This document shows, in pieces, positions 25,683-36,292 of a DNA stretch of 64,000 nt. Both the position numbers and the translations under genes were made by a program. Each line of letters opens with the position of its first letter. The stretch's first letter is position 1. Source of the DNA: Climacium dendroides. Lineage: Eukaryota > Streptophyta > Bryopsida > Hypnales > Climaciaceae. The notes below the pieces were generated by a model that was given only the letters and a program-made list of their open reading frames with translations, ran no database searches and was not told where the DNA came from. The stretch covers positions 51,540,588 to 51,604,587 of the forward strand of contig OX467082.1 in NCBI GenBank assembly GCA_950106755.1, given 5' to 3'.

Positions 25683-26389
25683 ATCCCTCATCTGGTCCCT
25701 CCTTTCTCTCGGGGTGGAGTAAGATTAAGTTTTACTTGGGTGGCTGCGGCCTTGTACATGGTCTTCTCTAAAGTTTTCAGAGTACCTAGGAAGTCATACA
25801 GGTGAAAGAGGAATGGCCCAATGGGGGTGGCCTTTGCGTTTCCTAAGGCGTTCACCATCTTCCCTACCAGATCTTTTACTATCCCTCCCCAAAACACTTT
25901 CCTTTCCCCACTCAACGCTCCAAAGATCGTATTGGCCCAAATTACCGTGACCCAGTTTGGCCGTTCCGGATACAGGATTGGTACTACAAATTCTAACATC
26001 CTCCTCTCTCTTGCCACCTTGCAATCTGCTATTGCGTAGCCATCCTTAGGATGAGGAAGATTAGAGAATTTACCTTCCGCGAACTTGTGTACCCGCGAAG
26101 CCATCCCCTCTCCAGGTCGAGGAAAGTCGTAGACCCTCTTCTAGATGTCCACAGTCCACCTTCCGGACAGAGCTCGGACGGTCTTGATCCATTCGTTCGA
26201 TTGCTCCTTCATCAGCTCCTAGATCATTTCCGCGCTCTTCAAGCTCCATGGTCGGCAGAGGAATCCCGCACACCCGAGTTAGTCCAGATCCTCCTCTAGC
26301 TGCTTCCGCTCTCCGTCATCCTTCGGAATCACTGAATAGATGCTCTTGATCTTGAAAAGAGATGACCCGCTTGCTTCCACCTTCACCAT
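25683..26389 (-). pseudogene. LTR-encoded protein, N-terminal part, truncated
   Basis: The ATG at 26389 begins MVKVEASGSS, as at 43567. Two TAG codons interrupt the frame at the same places as in the 5' LTR copy (after MI and after TVD-I), so they predate insertion of this element. From 26104 the frame is open (SRVHKFAEGKF, NLPHPKDGYAI, RRMLEFVVPIL, GPFLFHLYDF) to the truncation. Confidence 0.6.
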
Positions 26390-27018
26390 GGTTGCAGAAC
26401 TCTCCAAAACACTCACCACTCAAACCTCCTGCTTTTTCTTGCCACAATTCTCGGTCAATCCTCTTCCTCTTTACGACAGGATCCGGAAAGTAAGATCACC
26501 TAATCCTCTCACACCTCTAAAGGCAGACCTTGCTCTGAGAGCGCTCCCAAACCACAAAGACACAATGAGGTTTGAGGAACCAAACCCTTGCGTATCCCTT
26601 CCTAGGAGTCACAGCCGTTGGGAAAGTAGCCGTTATCGCAATCATCGAGGAGGAAACTAGCCGTTAAAACGGTCCTCCGTGATGTATGGGATTACCGTTG
26701 GATCCGGGATTTCCTCTTCCCGTCCCGATAATCTTCCGGTAGCGTGCGGATGCATTTGCTTTCGACCCCGGTATATTTTTCGACCCGTGTTCCGTTCCTC
26801 GGATGCGGATCCGGTTCCGGATCTTTAGGAAAATAGGAAACATACAATATATTTCTTAACCAAATTATCTATCTACTACTAATCCAATAGGGAGGTAGGG
26901 TTAATATTGGTAATATAATTAGTTTGCCATTTTGCAAATCAAAATTTTTTACCAATGTCTACTCCTTACTTATATATTCTATATAACCATCCTCATCCTC
27001 TCATTTTGGTCTACGACA
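25683..27018 (-). mobile_element. 3' LTR A of the nested gypsy element, truncated
   Basis: On the minus strand it starts TGTCGTAGACC at 27018, directly after a polypurine tract. It matches the 5' LTR (60100-59530 and then 43630 to about 42845) with few differences. The remaining 2.5 kb of the LTR is missing, and the break at 25683 abuts inverted LTR D. Because the two LTRs of one element are identical at insertion, the high similarity implies a fairly young insertion. Confidence 0.85.
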
Positions 27019-27033
27019 TCACCCCATTTTCAA
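27019..27033 (-). other. Polypurine tract of the gypsy element
   Basis: On the minus strand the bases before the LTR start read TTGAAAATGGGGTGA, purine-rich and directly adjacent to TGTCGTAG. This is the plus-strand primer expected immediately upstream of a 3' LTR. Confidence 0.7.
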
Positions 27034-27069
27034 ATGTGAGCGTCTCTACGAACACTAAATTCTGGGATT

Positions 27070-28190
27070 CTAAGGTTGGTCAGGATTAGAACTATCCGGA
27101 TCCGAATCTGGTTCAGAAAACGTCTCTAGGTTGTATCGTTTGATCCTGGATCCATTGGTCCAAGTATCAAGCCATACTCCTTGAAGATTCTCAAGCTGGA
27201 GTGAACCATTGGGAAAGATTTGGCTTACTCGGCAAGGTCCCACCCACCTTGTATGGAATTTCCCTGGAAACTCCTCATGACGGTTGTCATATAGTAACAC
27301 TAGTCCTCCTTCCAACACACCATGATCTTTTGGTAACTTGGCATCGAAATCCTTTTTTCTCTTGTGTTGGATAGCTATGGTACGCTCCAGAGCATCGATT
27401 CGAGTTTCCTCCAAATCCTCAATCGCCAGTAACCAAAACTTCGGATCCGGAACTTGATCTCCTCTTCTAGAGGCCATGACCCTCAATGTCTCGATCTCCA
27501 TCTCGATTTTGTGCAATGCTGCTTGTCCAAACACCAAAAAGAAAGGACTCTTACCAGTGGTAGTTTTATCTCAAGTGTTGTAGGCATGGACTGCGGAAGC
27601 TAATTTCCGATCCCAATCCGTCTTGTGCGCGGAAACCATCTTGTTCAAACTCTTCCCTACAATCCCATTTGCTCTCTCAATGAGACCATTTGCCTTTGGA
27701 TTGTAAGGTGTCGTTTTTCTGTGTTTGATTTGGTAAGTGGATGTTATCTTTTCAATAACATCATTGAGGAAATGAGTTCCTCTATCACTGACCAATTCTA
27801 ACGGATGACCAAACCGCATCATAATTTCCTCAAAAAGAAAAGAGGCTGCAGTAGAGGCATCATTCTTCCGAGTCGCCCTTGCTTCCACCCATTTGGTCGC
27901 ATAATCTGTCGCTAGAATGATGCACCTCTTCTTCCGGATATTGGCCGGATTGATTGGTCCAATAAAATCAATTCCCTACTTCTCAAACGGAGCAAGCGAA
28001 ATGATTGGAGTTAGAGGCCAGTGATTTTTGAATGCAGGACCTCCCGTCCTTTGGCACTGATCACAACTCCCTACAAACGTCTTCACATCTCGGATCATGG
28101 AAGGTCACCAGTATCCGGATGTGCGGATTCGGTTCACAGTCGTCATTGCTGCAAAGTATCCACCTGAGGATCTCGAATGTAGAGCACTCA
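27070..28190 (-). pseudogene. Gypsy integrase
   Basis: The integrase core and C-terminus lie in two open pieces, 27888-27571 and 27537-27070, separated by a TGA. Upstream, near 28060-28120, is the zinc-finger half CDQCQR, preceded by a further TGA at a position where WW is usual. The core shows SDRGTHF and ...PKANGLIERANG, which supply the second Asp and the Glu of the DDE triad, and DRKLASAVHAYNT. The C-terminal part has the GPCRVSQIFPNGSLQLENL motif typical of plant gypsy integrases. Broken by at least two stops. Confidence 0.85.
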
Positions 28191-28194
28191 TCAC

Positions 28195-30450
28195 TTACTT
28201 CCTTTTCCTTTTTTCCAAACACCTTCTGAGTTGTTCATCTGGTCCTATTTTGAACAACACCCCATGGATCAAAGAATAAGGAGCCACCTTTTGATGAAAA
28301 ATGATCCTCTCTTCTCTGGAAAGACCATCCGGATATCGATTCTTCATGAGATAATCGATAATCTCCTGGTACTCTGATTCAGCTCCTCCTTCGAGATGGT
28401 ATACCACTGCCTCTAGTGTAGAAGCAGATTCAAACTGCAAGACCTCCTCGTCCTCCTCTAGAAACTCATCCGGAAAGTTTGCGGAAATTCCCTCTACTGC
28501 TTCCGGTCCTCTTTGCTTGGAGAGGAAATTAGCATTGGCATTTGCCTTGCCAGACTTCACTACTACCTCGTAATTGAACTCCTACAGCAGAAGTATCCAT
28601 CTAGCTATCCTCCCAGAAAGATCCGGTTTATTTACTAGATACTTTAAAGAATCATGATCCGTGTGGAAGATGATCTTGTATCCTAGAAGGTAATGCCGGA
28701 ACTTCTTGCAAGCATAGACTACCGCAAGTGCTTTCCTTTCGGTTGTGGTATACTTCCTTTCAACTAGATTCATTTGTCTATTGGCATAATAGATAGGGCA
28801 TTCTTTCTTTTCCTCATACTGCCAAAGAATCGCCCCTAAACACCATCCGGATGCATCTATGGTTACATGAAATTCCCGGATCCAATCCGGTGGAGAGAGG
28901 ATAGGAACTTTCACCAATCTTCTTTTCAAATCCTCAAAGGATTTCTGTCTCTCCTCAGTCCAAACAAACTCTGTCTCTTTCTTCAGAAGTTCAGTCAAAG
29001 GAATAGCCAGTTTGGCATAACCCTCTATGAATCTTCTATAGTAACCTACACATCCTAGAAATCCTCTGATTTCCTTAACACACGTTGGAGCAACTAAAGT
29101 CAATATAGCCTTGACTTTATCCACATCAACCTCCAGCCCATTCTTGCTAACAACATGTCCTAACAAAATCCCGGATTTCATCCCCATGAAACACTTACCC
29201 GGATGTAACTTCAATCCGGTTTCCTTGCAGTGGATGAAGGTCCTCTCCAAGAACTCTAGGTGTTGATCTTCATCACTGAATACTGCAAAGTCGTTAATGA
29301 AAACTTCCAGAAAATGTCTGAGGAAGTCACGGAATATGTCCATCATCAATCTTTGGAAGGTTCCGGATACATTACATAATCCAAACGGCATCCGGTTGAA
29401 TGCAAAGGTCCCCCACTCCGTTGTAAAGGTAGTCTTCATCTGGTCCTCTAAGCGGATGGACACTTGATTGTATCCGGAAAATCCATCCAAGAAACTGTAA
29501 CATTCCTGCCCGGAAACTTGGTCGAGGATGATATCCGTGAATGGTAAGGGGAAATAATCCTTCTTTGTGGAGGCATTCAATTTCCGAAAGTCTTGACAGA
29601 CTCGAATCTTAACTTTTCCATCTGCCCCTACCTTCTTGGGAACAACCACAATAGGTGAAACCCATTCTGAATTGTTCACCGGGTAGATGAATCCGGCTTC
29701 CAACAATCGGTCTATTTCCTCTTTCACCATGAGGGAGTACTTCGGATTCAATCTGTACTGACATTGCCGGATTGGAATCGCTCCATCAACAAGGTCAATC
29801 CGGTGTTGCCCTAGATCCGGTGGAATCCCAGTAAGATTCGTTGAAGTCCATGCAAACACATCCTTGTACTTCCTCAACAACCTAACATAATTCCTTCTTT
29901 CATTTCTGTTCAGAGATTTACCTAGGAAAAATGATTTTCCTGGTTCAATCTCTACCTTCTCATAATCAGAAGGATTGACAACATTCTTAATCCGTTCTGG
30001 TCCCAGTTCCTCTGATTGTACTTGGAAATCACTCCATGGAACGTCGGTCTTGTCCTCAGTCAAGCTGACTGTAGACAAATTTCCTTCAAGAATCTGTTGC
30101 CTGATCCAATCTGATGATAGCGGAACACTGGCCTCTCCAAGTGAACGATCCTCCGTTTGACTAACTGTAGATCCTCTTTCCGCATCTGGTTTCTTCTCGG
30201 ATGTCAACTCGCCTAACTCTTCAACGACTTTAGGAAACTTGAAATCTACCTCCGTCATTCCACTGAATTCTTCCACCACATGTACTGATGCCAATGAATA
30301 ATCCTCTGGGTCTGTCCAGTCTGAGGTGTAACCTTTCGATTCACTTGTTTCTCCCATATGTTCCTCATTCTTCCAAGGAATCTGGACACCAAGATTCCCA
30401 ATAATGAATTCCTTGTGTCCCCAATCCATGATTTCCCTCGCAGCATACAA
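28195..30450 (-). pseudogene. Gypsy reverse transcriptase and RNase H
   Basis: The open frame 30450-28582 (622 residues) continues past one TAG to 28195. Residues about 1-190 are a linker. RT follows: RQCQYRLNPKYS, EWVSPIVVVPKK, RVCQDFRKLN, YSFLDGFSGYNQV, RMPFGLCN. The catalytic box near residue 385 reads FINDF where FIDDF or YVDD is expected, so the first catalytic Asp is Asn. RNase H begins near residue 530 (TIDASGWCLGAIL) and has ERKALAVVYACKKFRHYLLG and HTDHDSLKYL. The TAG at the end of the long frame lies where LLQEF is usual. The order PR-RT-RH-INT and the tRNA-Asp PBS fit a plant Athila/Tat-type Ty3/gypsy element. As written it cannot be active. Confidence 0.92.
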
Positions 30451-31284
30451 CTAAAGTCTTCCTAAAAGCATAGGAAATGGCCTTCCTTGGTCTACCCGGA
30501 TAATGACAAAGTTAAGAAGATAAGTTACCTTCCCCACTTGGGTTGGTACTTGGGACAGTCTTCCAACTGGAACAACTCTGGACTGATCCGCCATCTGCAA
30601 TACTTGGTTCGTAGTTTCAAACGTGGTAAATCCCAAGTCAAATGCCGTATCCTCCAACATCAAGTTTACTCCAGATCCTCCATCCACCAAAACTTTGGGA
30701 ATGGAACATCCTTCAATCTCCACGACCAGCTCAGGTGGTCCATAGTCTTCAACTTAAGCAAAGTTAACTGCTACACCCGGAAGCTTAAATCTTCTTTTCC
30801 TCCTCTTGGTCCATGCCTCCCAGATCAGCTTCTGATAATTGGCATTATCATGAAGAAGCTGACCAATCGTGACATTGGCCTTCTGGTCTTTAATATCTTG
30901 AAGGATATTATACTCGTGCTCTTCCTTTCTCTCAGGCTTAATAAAAATGGGTTGATCATTGAACTTCACCTTTCGGGGTGAATGCGAAAATGCGGAATTC
31001 GGAAACTCCCCATCCTGTCGACTGGACTGGGAACCTCTAAGTTCTTTTCTGACTTCTGCACTCACATCCTCAGGTATTCCCTTAGGCTGTACCCCATTTT
31101 CAAGAGGTACTATGGGTTGAGCTAGATCAGGTTCCTTCGAGTGATTAGAATCACTGGATTCTGGTTCCTGTTTTATCCTAATCCTAGATTTTCTACCTTT
31201 ATTCCTAGCTAACTTCCGGTTCTTGGTGGAGCTACAAGTATCTACTCTAAGAACCGTATTTCTTACTATATCTGGCAGCTCCAC
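30451..31284 (-). pseudogene. Gypsy aspartic protease and upstream linker
   Basis: 30723-30451 carries KVLVDGGSGVNLM, the retropepsin active-site region with D-G-G-S in place of D-T/S-G-S, and ends FPMLLGRL before a TAG. 31284-30754 is a charged linker and ends at a TAA. Both are in the same strand and order as the rest of the polyprotein. Confidence 0.75.
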
Positions 31285-31299
31285 CGGTACGGGTCATTT

Positions 31300-32325
31300 A
31301 TCTGGATTTTCAATCCCGGATTTGGATCCGTAGTTTAGTGTTGTCTGATCTCTAGGAGGAATCTCTACTTGCTTATAGATGATCCTATTCTGCTGGGGTT
31401 TGGGACACTGGTGTAAACCATGCCCATACTCCTGACAGTTCTGACAAGGGAGGATCATGGGTGCACCCTGTCCTTATCCTTTGAATTGACAATTGTTGGC
31501 ATAGTGATCCGGTCCTCTACAAATAAAGCAACATCCGAAGAGTTTTGGGCTGAGCCATCATACCTAGGTTCATTCCAAGTGGAACGGACCTTGGTATGAC
31601 ATTGGCTCGTACCAACTGTTGAGGTGGTTTTCCTCTTCCGTATGAGGACTGGATCTGAAACACTGGATTCAAATCCGCATCTTCCTCTTCCTCTTCCATA
31701 GTGACGTACACTTCTCCTTCCGGATCAATGTAATGAACTTTTTTTAAAGAAGGTCTATTACATTCATTTGGATAATGGCCTCTCTCTTGACACCTTGGGC
31801 ACCAAACGTTGGCTCGGATCGAAGGAGTAGTCCTTCGAGGATTCCGGTTTTCAACCAAATTGAACTTGATAGCCTCAAGTGGCTCCTGGATGTTCTTCAT
31901 GAACTTCTTGGAGTCGTCTTTCTCCACCTTCACCTTCACGTCCTTCCCTTTATCCGCCTTGGAGCTTTTGTGTTGATGATTGTGTCTATGGCGCGATCCG
32001 GATCCGGATCCGACACCAAGATCCGAATCCGAATTCTTTGATTGAGAAGTTGGAGTGGTAGATCCACTACTCGAACTTGAGCTATCAGAATATCTTCTCC
32101 TTCTTCTCTCCTTCTTGTAATGCTTCTTACTCTTCTACTCACTTCTCTTCAAAGCATTCCGGAGGGATTGAGCCGAATCTTCATAATTTTGGGCTGCCTC
32201 CATAGCCTCCCTCAATGTAGCTGGGCAAGCTTGACGGATCTGGAATCCCATCTCTTCCGGAAACCCTGCAACATACCACTCAACTTGCACACTAGGAGCA
32301 ATGTCTGTGGTCAATTTTAGGATCA
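31300..32325 (-). pseudogene. Gypsy Gag, C-terminal half with three zinc knuckles
   Basis: About 32325-32135 shows the end of the Gag domain (VEWYVAGFPEEMGF, ACPATLREAMEAAQNYE). Three CCHC knuckles follow: CPRCQERGHYPNEC within 31939-31517, CFICRGPDHYANNC near 31500-31540, and CQNCQEYGHGLHQC near 31405-31445. Each has the C-x2-C-x4-H-x4-C spacing. The N-terminal half of Gag is missing because the frame runs into unrelated plus-strand coding sequence at about 32325. Stops separate the pieces. Confidence 0.8.
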
Positions 32326-35300
32326 GAGCTTTCACCATGCCAACGAGAGCATGGGATCCAGACACGTCGAAGAGAATGGCGTTGGACGTGATCGACTTCA
32401 GGACATTACCTGGAGTCGAGAATAAAGGGAGCTCCACTGTGGACAGCCCTTACTTCAAGAAAGTAATGATGTCACTCCGCAAGATGCACGACCCGGTACT
32501 TCAGAATGTTCCCTCCTGGCTCTTTATTTGCAGCGATGAGAAGGAACAGGCACAGGTCCTGCACTTCGTGGAGTCGGACGAGATTCTGGCTTCCTTCTTA
32601 TTGGACTACTCCACGTACAATGCGGGAAAGAATGATCGCCTCAAAGATATTTCGGCCTCGAATAAGCCGCCGAAGGTGTTTTTGGTGTTTCTTCAACATC
32701 CCAGCAACGCAATTGGAGTGGGTATTGTCATAGCACAAGGAAGCACAAATCCTACCCTTAGGTGTTAAATTGATGTAAAACACCTTAGATGACTCGTGTA
32801 TCGTTCCCACAAGATTTCAACGTTAGTTTCCTCAAGATATCCGGATCAGGATTCGGAAAACACCAAACCCAAGCAAAACCGGATCTAAATATTCGCAACA
32901 TAAAACTCTCTCAATACCCTTTCCTCTCCATATTCCAATTCCCTTACATCCACTCCAAATCTTCCACCAGTAATCGAACAAGGAGGATTGTCATAATCCT
33001 GTACTTCTCTCAATCCGGATCAATTTAGACAGATGCGGAATCGGAAAGAGGATTTCTATCCGGTTACAGTAACTCACAAAATCTTAGTTTAACCTCTACC
33101 AAGAGGGTTCCACTCTTTGGTTTTCGGAAGGGAACGTAAACCCTACCCTTTAAACGTGTTTAGAGTGAAATGAAGATCCACTTTAAATAACAACAATAAA
33201 CACTAGAATAGGAAATAGTTACTTCCCCACAACTATCCCGGATGTTGATCCAGACTAGCAGGTCACTCAGGAAACCCCTATTATCCTTTTAGTACTACAA
33301 CGACAGACCTATCCGGATAGAATTTCAAGAGCGTGATCCGGCACCCGATAACTGAGAGATCCTAACTACCTTCCTGTTCCTCTCTTCCGGATTCAGTAGA
33401 ACCTCATCAGACGTCAGTTGGCGTTCGTTCTCCCTCCTGAAGAATTCACCCAACCTAAGAATGGCTATCCTACTCAGAAGACACCCAAGGAACTTCCGCA
33501 ACTAGAACTCCCTCTCAGTACACAAAGTTTTTCTTAACCAAACCTCAATGCTCTCAAAATCAGATCCTAGACAGAATTCGGGGGCTACTTGTCTTCCTCC
33601 ACACCTGCAAACCAGCTACCCGCACTAAACAATGGTTCTAGCATTACACGGCATACCAACACAGAACTTAGCCTTTTCAGGCCAGCACTTATGAAGTGGA
33701 AATCTGAAATAAATTTGCAAAGTGCTGAAAAACACAAATATGAAAACACAACCGCCCGAGGCTTCAAGCAAACTTCAGCCCCCTAAATACACCCCCCCAA
33801 GGAACCCTAAAGGTCCCTAGGAATAAAACCAAAGGACAGGAGAATGACAGGTGTCATTCCTTATCCTTCTAAGTTGACTTTCCTACCAACCCCATCCGAT
33901 CCGCAAAATGTAGATCTCAGATCCTAAAAATCCGGAAAGTGCAGTCCAAGTGCATGCACCTGAAAAGCACCTCCCAAGCTGCTTCCTACCTACCAAAAAC
34001 TTAGGTTTTCGGCTGACCATGCTAGGATCGCTTCCCAGAAACTTCCTAACTACTTTCCTACCTATTTCCTAGCCTTCTTCAAACTCCATGGTTGGCATAG
34101 GAATCCCGCACACCCCAATTGGCCTAGATCCTCCTCCAGTTGCTTCCTCTCTCCGTCATCCTTCGGAATTACTAGACAGATGCTCTTGGTCTTGAAGGGA
34201 GACGACCCGCTTGCTTCCGCCTTCACCATGGTTGCAGAACTCTCTAAAAACACTCAAACCTCCTACCCTTTTTTTGCCACAGCCCCCAGTCAATCCTCTT
34301 CCTCTCCACGACATGATCCGGAAAGTAAGATTACCCAATCCTCTCACACCTCTAAAGACAGACCTCGCTCTAAGAGTGCTCCAAACCACAAAGACACAAT
34401 GAGGTTTGAGGAACCAAACCCCTGCGTATCCTTTCCTGGCAGTCACAGCCGTTGGGAAGGTAGCCGTTTCCGCAATCATCGCGGAGGAATCTAGCCGTTG
34501 AACGGTCCTCCGTGATGTATGGGATTACCGTTGGATCCGAGATTTCCTCTTCCCGTCCCGATAATCTTCCGATAGCGTGCGGATGCGTTTGCTTCCGGCC
34601 CCGGTATATTTTTCCGATCCCTGTTTAGTTCCTTGGATGCGGATCCGGTTCCGGATCTTTAGGAAAACAGGAAACATATAATATCTTTCTTAACCAAATT
34701 ATCTATCTACTACTAATCCAATAGTGAGGTAGAGTTAATATTGGTAATATGATTAATTTACCATTTTGTAAATCAAAAAGTTTTACCAATGTCAATTCTT
34801 TACTTCTAAATTCTCTATAACCAACTTCATCCTCTCATTTTGGTCTACGATAGGTATTCCAGAGCAGTACGAATGCCCGGACTCCAATCGGTACATGAAG
34901 GCACGTGCCTACAGCGAGCTCGGATACCGGCTCCACAGCTTGGAGTTGCGCATGGAGTTCTATTTGTGGCTCGTGAAGAGTTTCTGCGTTCCAGGGGGTT
35001 GCATCTTCTCCTGTTTTGCGGGAGGCAAACTTACATGCACTGCAGTGGTATGTCCCTTAACTACCGATCAGCGTGACTAGCGCTGATTCATATCCTTCCT
35101 CTTCAATTTCATGGTTTCACGCACTCGTCAATTCAGCATAAGTTGCGCTGAATTGTCACTGTCTACATGTTTATTCTAAACCTCTGCTTCTCTCCCTTGC
35201 AGATGTCATCTGTAGACGTGTACGCTGTTGGATTCGCAGTGGAATCCCCTGACTGGGAGAAAATCTGTTCGAAGGCCTACACATTGGATAAGGCAGATTT

Positions 35301-36204
35301 CCTCGACATTGGGTATCCCATCAAAAGTGGTGAAGGTCCCAGTTCCTCCTCCAAGCGGAAATTGAGATCAAGTCAGGAGTCTCCAGCCAGAAAGAAGACA
35401 GCTCCAGTCTACGATGATGTAGAAGACATTTCCATCGATGAGGAGGAAGACGACATTATGGAGATGGATGATCATAATGTAGGCATTGAAGAGATGCCCA
35501 CACCAACAAGACGACACACAGACGTGCCGGGGTCGTCTACTTCATCCATGCTTCCGCCCTTATCACAGACGCCGCGGACGCCCACTCCTTCTGGACGGCC
35601 ACAGAAGAAGAGGAAGGCAGATCCCATCACCAGTGTCGTCCAGCAACTGGCCGAAATTCAGAGGTCCACCGCAGAATCTCTAGCGGCTCTGCAGAAGCAG
35701 ACGGAGAATTCACAGAAGCAGACGGAGCTAGCGTTGGCTCAAATGAGAGCTGACAATGCAAACGAGAGGCTGTTGAACATGGAGATGCACCAGCGGAACA
35801 CGGACTGGATGAAGGAGGAGTCCCGGAGGAACAGGGAGATCATACAGTTGTTGATGTCGAGGGTCGGAATCCAACCTCTTGCTGAGCTACAGCCCGCGAC
35901 GCAGTCGCCTCCGTTGATGCTGCAAGGCCAACCCTCCAGTTCCAACATCAGCAATGTCTCAAGCCCGGTGCACTCGGACAATGCGCCTCCACCTCTTCCT
36001 GGTGCGGATCCTGTCTCGATGCCACTCCCGCCGGCAGAGGAAGCTCCAGAGGCCATTGAACGGAGTGGTGTCGACGTCAGCGAGGGAGACACCGCAATGG
36101 AGGGCGTTGGCATTACGCGCATCCTGCCAGTGGATGATTCCGGGCCTACGCAAGTAAGTTCTAACCAACCCACCGAGGAACCACCTGTAGGTTGTGCCCA
36201 ATGA
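32326..36204 (+). CDS. ParB/DNA-methylase-like gene, cassette copy 1 (5' truncated, split by a solo LTR)
   Basis: Pieces 32326-32725, 34853-35047 and 35203-36204. The GT-AG intron is 35048-35202. The solo LTR A lies between the first two pieces, and omitting it with one GGTAT keeps the frame exactly. It matches copy 2 throughout (VIDFRTLPGV vs VIDFRSIPGV; LELRMEFYLWLVKSFC vs MELRMEFYLGIIKKFC). The part VPGGCIFSCFAGGKLT resembles the AdoMet motif I of N4/N6 DNA methylases (PGD-x-V-x-D-x-F-x-G-x-G), but no DPPY-type catalytic motif is visible. The last exon holds acidic and basic tracts and a coiled coil near 35640-35850, and ends PPVGCAQ. The ParB-like N-terminal domain present in copy 2 is missing, since the junction with gypsy gag lies at about 32325. 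No stops otherwise. Confidence 0.6.
32726..34852 (-). mobile_element. Solo LTR A with GGTAT target duplication
   Basis: On the minus strand it runs from TATCGTAGACC (TG changed to TA) to CTATGACA. GGTAT flanks it at 32721-32725 and 34853-34857. It lacks about 1.75 kb of the LTR-encoded ORF compared with the copy at 40331-43630: only the ORF start (34227-34070) and its last bases remain. It lies in an exon of the ParB/methylase-like gene. Confidence 0.93.
35067..35088. promoter_or_regulatory. Copy 1 palindrome P1 (intron)
   Basis: 19-nt core TCAGCGTGACTAGCGCTGA at 35068-35086, 20 nt after the splice donor. With flanking bases the perfect arms are ATCAGCG and CGCTGAT. Confidence 0.6.
35129..35155. 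promoter_or_regulatory. Copy 1 palindrome P2 (intron)
   Basis: 19-nt core TCAGCATAAGTTGCGCTGA inside 9-bp perfect arms CAATTCAGC and GCTGAATTG. It is in the same intron as P1. Confidence 0.6.
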
Positions 36205-36228
36205 CCATTCAATGTCCTGTGTGTAGTC

Positions 36229-36247
36229 TCAGCGCGACTCGCGTTGA
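36229..36247. promoter_or_regulatory. Copy 1 palindrome P3 (spacer)
   Basis: TCAGCGCGACTCGCGTTGA, 24 nt after the stop codon of the ParB/methylase-like gene and 45 nt before the start of the FCP1-like gene. A diverged equivalent lies at the same place in copy 2 (63871-63889). Confidence 0.6.
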
Positions 36248-36292
36248 ATTGTATTGTAGTCTTTGGGCTAGAGATTCAATTGTAGATACAAC

